This document shows, piece by piece, positions 23,341-32,893 of a stretch of 64,000 bases of DNA. A program made the translations under genes and the position numbers. Each line of letters begins with the position of its first letter. Positions within the stretch are counted from its first letter, which is position 1. A model generated the notes under the pieces. It worked only from the letters and a program-made list of their open reading frames with translations. It had not been told where the DNA came from and made no database searches. The DNA lies in contig CM070508.1 of the NCBI GenBank assembly GCA_036346375.1, positions 24,062,852 to 24,126,851 of the forward strand. The letters run 5' to 3'. The DNA comes from Guadua angustifolia. Taxonomy: Eukaryota > Streptophyta > Magnoliopsida > Poales > Poaceae.

Positions 23341-24700
23341 AAAAATCCTTCCGGTACAACTTCCAACCTTAACCTCTGAAGTTCTTTACATAAATCAGAC
23401 TGATCTTCTACTATCATCAAATTCAAGCTATAGCTTTTCCGACTCAAAGCATCTGCCACCACGTTTGCTTTTCCTGGATTGTAGTGGATTCCGATGTTAT
23501 AATCCTTGATTAACTCTAACCATCTTCTCTACCTCATGTTAAGATCCGATTGAGTGAATATATACTTTAAACTTTTATGGTCAGTATATATTTCACATCG
23601 ATTTTCGATGAGATAGTGACGCCATATCTTAAGAGCGTGCACTACAGCAGCTAACTCTAAATCATGAGTCTGTAATTACATTTCTGTGGCCTTAATCGCC
23701 TTTGACGATACGCCACTATTTTACCGTTCTGCATCAGTACACATCCCAATCCCTGACGCGAAGCATCACAATATATGTCAAAATTGTCCTTAGTATTCGA
23801 CAACACCAGTACAGGTGCCGAAGTTAAACGCTTCTTCAGCTCTTGGAAACTCTTTTCGCACTCAGGCGACCACGCAATTTTTTTCTCTTTCTTTGGCAAT
23901 TGCGTGAGAGGTCTTGCAATTGAGGAAAATCCTTCAATGAACCGGCGGTAATACCCTGCCATACCAAGAAAACTTCTGATTTGAGTAACAGACTTTGGTT
24001 GTTCCCAACGTAATACTGCCTCTACTTTCTTCGGATCGACAGCTACTCCTTCGGTAGTCATTACATGACCCAGAAACTCTAACTTCTTTTTCCAGAAGTC
24101 GCATTTACTAAATTTCGCATATAATTGGTTTTCTCTCAGGTTTTCCAAAACCATCCTTAAATGTTCAGCATGCTCTTCCTCCAACTTGGAATAAACCAAA
24201 ATGTCATCAATGAACACAACAACAAACTTATCCAAATATTCCATGAATACTTTGTTCATCATATTCATGAAATATGCAGGAGCATTGGTCAGTCCGAAGG
24301 ACATGACCGTGAATTCATAATGCCCATATCTAGATGAGAAAGCTGTCTTTGGTATATCTTCAGTCCGAATCTTTAACTGATGGTATCCAGATCGAAGATC
24401 TATCTTTGAGAAGACTCCCGCTCCTCTTAACTGATCAAAAAGATCATCTATCCTGGGCAAAGGATATGTGTTCTTTATCGTCACATCATTAAGTGCACAA
24501 TAATCTATACACATTCCGAAACTTCCATCTTTCTTCTTTACAAATAACACCGGTGCTCCTCACGGTGATGAACTAGGTCTTATAAATCCTTTCTCCAATG
24601 ACTCCTCAATTTGCTTCTTCATTTCTACCAATTCCTCAGTGGACATTCTGTAGGGTCTCTTGGCTATTGGAGTTGTTCCAGGTACTAACTCAATTACAAA
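23341..24700 (-). pseudogene. pol: Reverse transcriptase and RNase H, element A (interrupted)
   Basis: The open stretch 23657-24550 encodes LFVKKKDGSF, YPLPRIDDLFDQL, FSKIDLRSGYHQ (motif A aspartate), SFGLTNAPAYFM, the FIDD catalytic box (VVVFIDDILVYSK) and the connection FLGMAGYYRRFIEGFS. RNase H follows from IYCDASRQGLGCVL and runs frame-broken to about 23400 (THDLELAAVVHAL, VVADALSRK). Two conserved codons are stops: Trp in SSPWGAP is TGA (24560-24562), and Gln in NMRQRRW is TAG (23529-23531). Both fit C-to-T change. The role is copying element RNA into DNA. Confidence 0.85.
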
Positions 24701-25345
24701 TTCTATATCCCTGTCTGGTGGCATTGCAGGTAAATCTTCAGGAAATACATCCGGATACTCGTTAACTACGGCAACATCTTCTATATTCACAGTCTTCACA
24801 CTATTGATCATCAGTTGACCACCCCGGGCTGCAAGTGCTTGAATTTCCACCTTCCTACCATCTGAGCTCTCAATGGTTACAACTCTCCGTCCACAATCAA
24901 GCACTGCCTTGTGCTTGGATAACCAATCCATCCCCAGAATAACATCTATGGTTTGGGTATCCAGTATGATTAGGTTCTCTAGGAACTCTATTTCGTTTAT
25001 TAATAATTTCACCCCAGAACATCCTACTTTAGCTCAGAGTTCTGATCCAGGGGTTTGGACAATAAGCATATTTTTAAGTTTAACCACATTCAAATCGTTT
25101 TTCACAACAAAAACATGGGAAATGAACGAATGTGAAGCTCCCGAATCAAACAGAATAGTAGCTGGTACTGAGTTGACTAGAAACTTACCCAGTACGACAT
25201 CCGTGGCATTCTGAACCTCATCTGCCATAATGTGGTTGACTCTTCCTCGCATTGCTAATTGTGGCGCGGCTCCAGCTTGAGCAGGTGCTCTACTTCCTCC
25301 TTGGAGTAGTGTTCTTGCAGGCGTATTACCCAAGTTAAAGCGGAC
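24701..25345 (-). pseudogene. pol: Protease region, element A
   Basis: The - strand carries the retropepsin active site in ILFDSGASHSFIS (about 25110-25160) and the closing ILGMDWLSKHKAVLDC (about 24880-24940). A stop near 25030 separates the two halves. The link to RT has EYPDVFPEDLPAMPPDRDIE. The catalytic DSG is intact here, unlike in element B. Confidence 0.8.
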
Positions 25346-26345
25346 AGGGGTAACTCCTCCCTTCTTGGGTCAGGTATTGGCGAAATGCTCCATCTCATTA
25401 CAGTTGTAGCAGCGTCTTCCTGCCATTGACGGGTTTCCTGCAGCTTGACTGATGGCTCTTGCAGGTGTTTGTGGGTTCTGACCGGTAGGTCGCTGTGCAG
25501 GTAGTGGTGTTCTCATGCTTGCTTCCTACCGAACCTCGTAAACCTGTTGAGGTACTACCTCGGTCTCTGTTGTCCCTAGCGTCCTCCTTCTTGTCAGGCT
25601 AAACGACGCTATGTTGTCATCTAGCTCTTTACGCTTATCTTCCAAAATGAGCGCCTTGTTGACCAACTCTTGAAAATCCAGAAATGTGTGGGTGATCAGT
25701 CCCACTTGAAGTCCAGAGTTGAGTCCCTTCATGAATCGGGACTGTCTAGCCTTGTCCGTGGCTACGTCTTCTGGCGCATAGCATGCCAATTGAGTAAATT
25801 TGTTAAGATAATCAGCCACAGATTGGCCTCCCTGCTTCAAGGATCTGAATTCCTCCTTCTTGAGTTCCATCATACCCTCCGGCACATGGTACTGATGAAA
25901 GGCTATCGTGAATTCCTCCCAAGTGATATCCTGGGGATGCTCATGGGATGCGCAGTAGTTCTCCCACCATTCTGCGGCTGTCCCTTCCAACTGGTGAGAG
26001 GCATACAGGACTCTCTCATTATAGTTTCCTCTCAATCGTGCGCAGCCAGTCATCGGCTTCAATGGGGTTGACGTTCCCAGAGAAGGTTGGAGGTCTAGTC
26101 CTCATGAAATCGGACAATCTAGATTGATTTCCATGGTGTACAGCTTGGTTGTTGTGATTAGCTGCAGCCTGATTCTGCATTTGCTGCATCTGTTGCATCA
26201 TTGTCTGCATGAGTTGAGTCTGGGTAGCCAAGAAAGCCCCTAAGTTATTCATGTCAACTGGTGGTGGTTGAGGATTAGGTGCTTCATTGTTGTTTCCTCT
26301 CATTGTGCGCTTTCCTCGGCTCCTTTGCTTCCGTGTGTTCACCAT
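25346..26345 (-). pseudogene. gag: gag of element A, knuckle cysteine changed to stop
   Basis: It starts at an ATG at 26345 (MVNTRKQRSRGK). A Gln/Met-rich segment (QLMQTMMQQMQQMQ) precedes the capsid domain: RTRPPTFSGNVNPIEADDWL, YASHQLEGTAAEWWENY, EFTIAFHQYHVPEG and GGQSVADYLNKFTQLACYAP. A frame change lies near 26040, and another break near 25525. The zinc knuckle reads C-YN-C-NEME-H-FANT-stop (about 25370-25420), where the fourth ligand Cys codon is TGA and the Gly before His is Glu. Gag would form the particle and package RNA. Confidence 0.85.
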
Positions 26346-26671
26346 CTGAAGAACAAAAGGATTTAAGAAAAGAGAGAACGGAGTAGACAAGTACACAAGA
26401 ATCTTATGCGGGGAGAAGATTTGACTCAAACAAAAGCACACAATTTTATTTAATATCATAGGGATATGACCGCTCACAAGTGCCTACAGGCATTGCGGCA
26501 CATACACATTAAGCAAACATAGAGTTTGTTCATCACAATAAACCATAACACTCATAGAGTTCAATTTCAACCAACCATTTTAAGGACCGACTCAATTAAA
26601 CTGACTCAATAAGCTCGACTCGATACTTGACTCAACATATGAGTCGACTCTGGTAAAAACTAAAACTCTCT

Positions 26672-27484
26672 AGTCATTGAGCCATCCAGGCTGCGGTCCT
26701 CGAGCAGTCTTGCGGTGGGTCTTGCAGATAGGGGCAACCGATTCAGTGCCCCATCGCCGTGCAGACGAAGGAGCCCATCGACTCGCTGCTCCGGGGCTGC
26801 CTGCTCGGGCGCTGGTGGCTCTGGCACCACCTGTACTGGTGCCTCCTGAACGGGTGTCTCCTGCACCAGCGTCTCCTGCTCAGGCTCGGGCTCCTCGGGA
26901 TCGGGATCGTGCAGCTCCAGCTCCGGCTCTGACTCTAGTCCCTCCAGAATCTCCTCCAACTCGTGCACCCTCCTAATGTAGATACTCAGGCCCTCAGTAG
27001 CCTCTCGCAGCCGCGCCCTGACCTCCGTGATCTCGTCACGGGCCCTCTGCAGCTCCTGGACTATCTCGTCCAAGGTCTTCTCCTGGGCGATGACGTATCT
27101 CACCAAGTGGGTGATCGTGGCGTCGTCCTCCTCAATCGGGTCCCTGTCGAAACGGTTGTCCCTGCGCGGATGATGGCGGAATACAGTGCCCTCAAGCTCG
27201 GCAGAGTAGGTGCGAGCGATCTGCCGCATCGCAAGGCGTGTGGTCTCTTGGATGCCGGCCTCAAACGTGGACCTTCTGCAGCTGACGTGGACAGGACGAC
27301 TCACCCTCCCCCTGTCTCGCGCGTGGACGGTGATCTTCACATCCTAGGCAATGTCCAGCCCTGCCCGAACCACAGAAGTACCTTGGTAGATCGGCCTCAC
27401 GAAGCCCTCAAGAAACTGCAGCATAAACCACAGCTCGGCAACAAAACCTCCGGTGCGCTCGCCAAAGGTGTGAATCCTCCTCAT
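26672..27484 (-). pseudogene. ORF0: extra ORF between primer site and gag, element A
   Basis: From the ATG at 27484 it reads FGERTGGFVAELWFMLQFLE, then FVRPIY, an in-frame TAG after AGLDIA (about 27342), VSRPVHV, FEAGIQETTRLAMRQIA and YSAELEGTVFRHHP. A long helical, coiled-coil-like stretch follows (EKTLDEIVQELQRARDEI...), then an acidic Glu/Pro-rich tail. The last codons read QPGWLND in a shifted frame. Element B has a homologue with the same beginning (FGERPGGYAAELWRML) and end (QPGWLED). No domain recognised. I recall an 'orf0' upstream of gag in some rice gypsy elements but could not check identity. Confidence 0.7.
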
Positions 27485-27678
27485 TTGCCAAAATAAACCT
27501 CGTTAGAACTAGATTTTAAAATCATAAAGTAATAACAGAAAATTGCAGCATTGGTGCGAATTAAGAAGAAAAAGATTAGTCAAGATTTCATTCATAATCT
27601 TGTGCACTTTTAATCTTTTAGAAATTAGTTTTATCTGTCTCGGCCAGACTACCTAGGGTCAAGTCCTACAGACAGTAT

Positions 27679-27690
27679 GCTCTGATACCA
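27679..27690 (-). other. Primer binding site of element A (tRNA-iMet)
   Basis: On the - strand TGGTATCAGAGC lies 4 nt inside the end of the 5' LTR. This is the standard plant initiator-Met tRNA complement. Confidence 0.9.
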
Positions 27691-27694
27691 CCTC

Positions 27695-27802
27695 TGTAGT
27701 GCACTTAATTTGAGAATCCGGACACTCTGTGTATTCTCTACTAGTCCAGGATCGCGCTAGTGCACACAGGCTAAACAGGGTTTAAAGCACCAATAACATA
27801 CA
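27695..27802 (-). repeat. 5' LTR of element A, U5 end (108 bp, cut off by element B)
   Basis: It starts TGTAGTGCACTTAATTTGAG next to the primer site and stops at the ATACA duplication (27798-27802). It continues at 43973 (CAGCGGAATAATATTAAAG), as shown by the unbroken copy at 2921-2960. Because B's LTR end is homologous, 27695-27802 and 27803-27910 look like a tandem repeat but belong to two elements. Confidence 0.88.
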
Positions 27803-27844
27803 TGTCGGGACCCGAATCTGCAAATCCGGACCCTCTGTGTATTC

Positions 27845-27872
27845 TGCACTAGTCCAGGATCACGCTAGTGCA
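27845..27872 (-). other. Conserved U5 stem-loop near the primer site
   Basis: TGCACTAG and CTAGTGCA, separated by 12 nt, can pair. The same hairpin occurs at 2871-2898, 40411-40438, and in opposite orientation with one change at 38232-38259. At 27736-27763 one arm is mutated. In each LTR it sits about 40-70 nt from the U5 end. Confidence 0.6.
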
Positions 27873-29857
27873 CACAGGATAAACAGGTTGAAGTACCACA
27901 GTCATACATAGTGGAAATAATAATAAAGTACTTCAAACATAAATATAAACGAATTACAAGACCTTATGGTCACCTTACAGTAATTCGCCACGTAGGACGA
28001 TAAATAACAAAATAACATAAGTTCAACAGCGGAAGCAAAAGTACTACAATGAACCCCTCATTCTGCCATAGGCAACTGACTAGGCTCAACCCTAATTCTC
28101 CGGAACTTCGTTAAACTCCTCCTCCCAAGTTGGTGTTGCTTCTTCTTCTGAGGTTTTTGTTGAAACAAGGGTGAGTATACAACATACTCAACAAGTCATG
28201 CACAATGCAGTTCTATTACTACATGCATGGCTTATTCCAAAGGAAAGGCTTAAATGGTTATTTTGCATAAAGCAGTATTTCTTTTAACAGATAACCTTAA
28301 TTAGATTTAAAGCGGTAAAACCAGTACTATAGTAATTAATTTCTCAGTTCTTTTCCAAAAGTTTGGCACACAGCCCTAGGTTTAATTCACCTGTCTTTGG
28401 CACACAGCCACCCATTCCATATTTTATTTTGAAAATCTAACCCTTGACTGTAATCCCCGAGCATTGTCCAGTACCATGGACGCGGCTATTCGAATAGATT
28501 TAAAACACACTCTGCAGAGGCTGTACACTTTACCCACAGGATACAGTCGCTCACCACACAGGTGATTGATTTGCAACAAAGTCTTTCAGAGACTAACACC
28601 TAACTTGTGAACCTCTCCCGTATTGCCTTTCTAATACTTCCCTCACTCAGAGCCAAAGTTTAGAACAGGCTAAAACAGTTGAATGGGTACCAAGCCGTAG
28701 CATAGGTACGCTCCCCCACACGGTTACACTCTTGTGTAACTGTCGCCCCGAGGTGTAAAAGGAAAGATATCAGAACCCTACTAAACTAGGTTTGTCCCAT
28801 TCCAGACAAGTTGTTGTACGAGTAACTCAGTTCAAAGGCTCGCAAGGTGAAGTCCTTAACTGTCCCAGGCAAGACATCCGTTTTATATTTCTCGGCACAC
28901 AGCCTTTACAATCTTTAGTACATCCCGTTGCCACACAGGCCCACCTGGCACGAAGCCTTCTCACCACTTGCCCCGGTCCAAATCATTTCCCACCCCGGTT
29001 TGCATTTATGCAACACATGCCAATGCCCACTTCATTGCATGAGTAGAACCACACAGGTCGCTACCCCCAATTCCATCTCATGACATCATCGCATTATTCC
29101 AAAATGTGTTCCATAATTGTTTAGTCAATAGCCTTTTTCAATTTGAAAGTCATTCAGCGCATACAAGCAGGCTAAGCGACTAATCACGGTCTAGCCTCGC
29201 GTGTTGGCATTATAGTAGCAACCAACTCAATTTAATATCTTAGGGTGACAAGGATTTTAGGGCATACAAATAATATTAACAAGGTAGCATAAACAAGCTA
29301 GGTGTATTATCTATTTTACCCAAATTATTCAATGTCATTTTTAATTAACATAGCATGCATAATTTGAATTGAAATACATTTGAAAATCTAGGGGCAATAT
29401 GTTCAAAGCATGACTTGCCTTCGAAAAGTAGTTGATCCTGATCTGAAACTTGCGATGGGTCTTCGAATTCTTCCCCGACATCTCCCGACAACTTGGAGTC
29501 TACTCGGAATAAACGTACATACAATAAATATACTTAAACAGACAGCAAGATCAACACTAAAAATAAAATAAAATTCACCAATAAATAGCTCACATTTTTA
29601 CAAATTTTTAGGAACTAGAATCGCTCAAATCTGAGCTAAAACGCAAAAGTTATGGCATTTATAAGTTTTGGAAAATCTAATAAAAGGAATACCCGTGTTA
29701 ATTGATTTATTTTTCTACTGGAAATTCGGTTAAATTCCTCAGCTTGACACGTGTCAGCAGGAGTGATCCACGTCGCCTCGGGTCTATGGACCGGGCTCAC
29801 GATCGCTTCGTTCACGGTGGACCGGTCCACCGAACGATCTTCTTGACGCCCTCTTGG

Positions 29858-30288
29858 TGACGTCATGATGACGTCAGCCCTCACGGCTCTCACTGACAGG
29901 TGGGCCCACGGAACAGTGCTTGGTCCGCTCAGCCGTTGACACATGGCACGCGTCCAGTGGTCCACGCGGTCACATACGTTCCCGCCCGTTGGATTCAAAT
30001 CCAACGGTCAGTCCAGCGCGGCTCCTGAGGTCTCGGAGGACTACGTGGCAAGATTTCGGCCACCGATCTATGATCTGACGAACTTTATTCAACGCGTCGA
30101 CGATGGCTACGTGGACGCACCGGCGCGGCTGGATGAAGATCCTGCGGCTGCTGTTACCCGAGCGATACCCTATTCATCGAACCTACGTGGCCTAATCCGA
30201 GCCGCACGTCCACGATCTAACGGCCAAGATCTACTGCTACTAATCTACGTGATGCAATCGGCACCGTTGAGACATGATCCAACGGCCA
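29858..30288 (-). promoter_or_regulatory. Putative LTR enhancer: MSA-like, ACGTGG and TGACGTCA motifs (element B 3' LTR)
   Basis: Three exact matches to the mitosis-specific activator consensus YCYAACGGYYA: 30000-30010 (TCCAACGGTCA), 30216-30226 (TCTAACGGCCA) and 30278-30288 (TCCAACGGCCA). CTACGTGG-type cores lie between and around them. Two TGACGTCA palindromes follow in sense direction at 29869-29876 and 29858-29865. MSA elements bind MYB3R factors and ACGT cores bind bZIP factors in plants. Activity here is inferred from motifs only. Confidence 0.45.
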
Positions 30289-31446
30289 TTATCAACGCAT
30301 CTATACGGCGGCTACGTGGGCATCTCAGAACCACATGATGATGATCCATCGACCATTTTCAAATACCACAAGAATGGCTACGTGGCGCTACGGTGACGGT
30401 TAGATCAAGAACCTACGGTCGGGATCTACCGAAGCTACTCGAGTCTAGCTCTACAGGAAAGGGGGACGTGGCGTTACCTCGAACGTTCGATGGAGATCCG
30501 ACGGTGGCGGTGAGCTGCGATGCTTTGAAGAAGAGGCGGCGGTGCTTGTCGCCGGACTTGGAGAAGACGAGGTAGCTTGTGGCGTTTCCGGGCGTCTCCG
30601 GTGAGAAGAGGTACTCCACTCGACGCGTCTCGGCACGGCGAACTCGAGACAAGTCTTGGTCGGCGGAAGCGGCAGACGGCGACGCGGAAATCGAGGGAAA
30701 CCGAGGCGGTGGCTATGCCAACTTCGGCGAGCGAGTGGGAGAGCTACGGGGCATGACTGCTAACGGGCGAACGTACAAAATGTGCGTGGCGAAGGGACCA
30801 GTTAAATGCGCCATAGCACGGTCGTCGAGATGCCTTGGAATGCGCGCAAATCCACCGTCAATCTTGTCGGCCAACCCTCGACTGCGGCGCACTGCTTGCC
30901 CCCTCCCGATACGGCGAAATCCATCCGCACCGTCCGATTGCAATCCAACAGCCCAGGGCGAATAACGGTTCGGCTACCCAGCGCCACGTGGCGAAATCCT
31001 GGCAGTGCAAGCTACTACGATCCAATAGCTCTCGCGAATAGGCGACGTGGCTCAATATCAGCCGTCCGATGGAGATCGCACGGCCCACAGCAGGCGGTGC
31101 TAGGGTTCCAGCCGAACGCATGCATAGTGTTGGGCTCGGCCCAGCACTGTAGCAAGGTGTTTTCCGACTTTTAACAATTAAATTAATTCTAGAAAATCAA
31201 AGTAATTATTTAGGGCACTAAAAATACCCGAAAAATTCTAGAAAAATTCTAGAAAATATTTTAGGGCATTTAGAGCTTAGATAAAATATTTTTATTTATT
31301 TTTGATAATTACCTTTTTGAAATTTAATTATTCAAGAGAAGGATAAATTTAAATTAATTTCAATTACTTTTAAATAAATCCGAAAAATTCATAAAAATTC
31401 AAATAACTCCAAGAATTTAAATTAGGCCAAATTTTGAGAAGTTACA

Positions 31447-31462
31447 AACCTACCCCCCTTAA
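31447..31462 (-). other. Polypurine tract of element B
   Basis: The - strand reads AAGGGGGGTAGGTT directly before the 3' LTR (TGTAACTTC). Confidence 0.8.
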
Positions 31463-31489
31463 CAGAATCTCGACCCCGAGATTCGAAGC

Positions 31490-32623
31490 TTAACTAAAGA
31501 ATAGGTTCGGGAATTCCTTTTTCAAATCTTCCTCTCGTTCCCATGTGGCTTCACTTTCTGTGTGATTGCTCCACTGAACTCTGCAAAAACGGGTGGTCTT
31601 GCTCCTTGTTTTCCGATCCACTGTATCCAGAATTTTTATCGGTTGCTCTTTGTAGGTCAAGTCTTCCTGTAATTCAATTGCTCCCAGGGGTGTTTGCTCA
31701 TCAGGCACTCGGAGACACTTCTTGAGTTGCGATACATGAAAGACATTGTATACTCCTGCTAAGGTTTGCGGTAACTCCAGCTGATATGCGACTTCTCCTC
31801 TGCGGCTTACGATCTTAAACGGTCCTACATATCTTGGTGCGAGTTTCCCCTTTTTGTGAAACCTCTGGACTCCCTTAAGAGGCGTAACCCTGAGATACAC
31901 AAAATCTTCAGGCTCAAAGCTTAAATCCCTGCGGTGATTGTCCGCATAGCTCTTTTGCCTAGACTGCGTGACTCTCAACCTTTCTCTGATCAATGCTATT
32001 TGCTCTTCGGCTTCTTGTAGTATGTCTGGTCCGAAGACGCGACACTCACCGGTTTCATTCCAATTCAACGGCGTTCTACAAGATCGACCATACAACGCTT
32101 CGAAAGGTGACATCTGTAAACTGGCCTGGTAACTATTGTTGTAACTGAATTCAGCATATGGCAAACATTTATCCCAAGACGTCGTATATGCCAATGCACA
32201 GGCTCTTAACATATCTTCTAATATCTGATTGACTCTTTCAGTCTGTCCATCTGTCTGCGGGTGATAAGCTGTGCTGAAGTTCAAACGGGTGCCCATTGCG
32301 GTTTGCAACGTATCCCAAAATCTTGAGGTAAATTGGGTACCTCTGTCCGATACTATCTTCTTCGGTACTCCATGTAAGCATACGATCCTTGCCATATATA
32401 GCTCTGCTAACTTATCTCCTGAATAGGTCGTCTTTAACGGTATGAAGTGCGCGACCTTTGTCAAGCGATCTACTATGACCCATATGGAGTCATAACCTCC
32501 TTGCGTTCTTGGCAACCCGGTAATGAAATCCATTCCGATTTCTTCCCATTTCCACTCTGGTATTCTTAATGGTTGCAGTAGTCCTGCTGGCTTCTGATGC
32601 ATAGCTTTGACTCGCTGACACAC
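31490..32623 (-). CDS. pol: Integrase core and chromodomain, element B (open frame, part of broken pol)
   Basis: 377 codons without a stop. It begins at the end of the zinc finger (CQRVKAMHQ). The DD35E catalytic residues are all present: D32 in GMDFITGLP, D93 in VSDRGTQF and E129 in TDGQTERVNQ (35 residues between the last two). The GPY/F-type motif KLAPRYVGPFKIV follows. A chromodomain forms the end at about residues 325-372: PIKILDTVDRKTRSK, then VQWSNHTESEATWEREEDL. It inserts cDNA, and the chromodomain is thought to guide chromoviruses to modified histones. The frame ends at 31490 just before the polypurine tract. Its upstream zinc finger carries stops, so no full integrase is made from this copy. 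Confidence 0.88.
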   Translation of the reverse strand: MCQRVKAMHQKPAGLLQPLRIPEWKWEEIGMDFITGLPRTQGGYDSIWVIVDRLTKVAHFIPLKTTYSGDKLAELYMARIVCLHGVPKKIVSDRGTQFTSRFWDTLQTAMGTRLNFSTAYHPQTDGQTERVNQILEDMLRACALAYTTSWDKCLPYAEFSYNNSYQASLQMSPFEALYGRSCRTPLNWNETGECRVFGPDILQEAEEQIALIRERLRVTQSRQKSYADNHRRDLSFEPEDFVYLRVTPLKGVQRFHKKGKLAPRYVGPFKIVSRRGEVAYQLELPQTLAGVYNVFHVSQLKKCLRVPDEQTPLGAIELQEDLTYKEQPIKILDTVDRKTRSKTTRFCRVQWSNHTESEATWEREEDLKKEFPNLFFS

Positions 32624-32890
32624 ATCACATAATGCTACGTGCTCCGCTACCTCCCTCTACAAATTCGGTCACCAGAACCTTTCTTTCAAGTCCTAATACA
32701 TCTTCGCACTTCCTGGATGAATCGAATACTTGGAGTCATGAGCTTCCTCCAAAATCAACTGCTTTAGCTCCTTTTTGTTAGGTACACAAATGCGCCCTTT
32801 CATCCACAATGTGCCCTGATTGTCCAGCTTAAATTCCTTTGCCTGGCCTTCCTCCATTTTCGATTTGATTCGCTCGATTTTCTCATCATT
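32624..32890 (-). pseudogene. pol: Integrase zinc-finger region of element B, four stops
   Basis: Conserved text in the - strand frame is broken by stops: REG*KNDEKIERIKSKMEEG, SAKMY*DLKERF and W*PNL*REVAEH. In element A the matching positions read KMYQDL and WLPNMKKE. At least the KMYQ change is CAG to TAG. HPGSAKMY and the CDVCQ end of the HHCC finger remain visible. These stops separate the RT-RNase H frame from the integrase core. Confidence 0.8.
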
Positions 32891-32893
32891 CTT

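Larger units (their letters stand above)
27803..31446 (-). repeat. 3' LTR of element B
   Basis: 3644 bp, the partner of 40369-43967. It holds a U5 stem-loop (27845-27872), a conserved block (29605-29671), two TGACGTCA palindromes (29858-29865, 29869-29876) and an upstream region of ACGTGG and AACGG motifs (about 29990-30480). No protein is encoded; apparent frames differ between the two LTR copies. Confidence 0.92.

Noticed and set aside
26677..27496. + frames over ORF0 (Pro/Ala-rich, and a 177-codon frame)
   Set aside because: They mirror the acidic Glu/Pro-rich - strand ORF0, whose homologue in element B is conserved in the - frame only.
27695..27910. Apparent 108 bp tandem repeat
   Set aside because: It is the junction of two homologous LTR ends from elements A and B, with the ATACA duplication between them.
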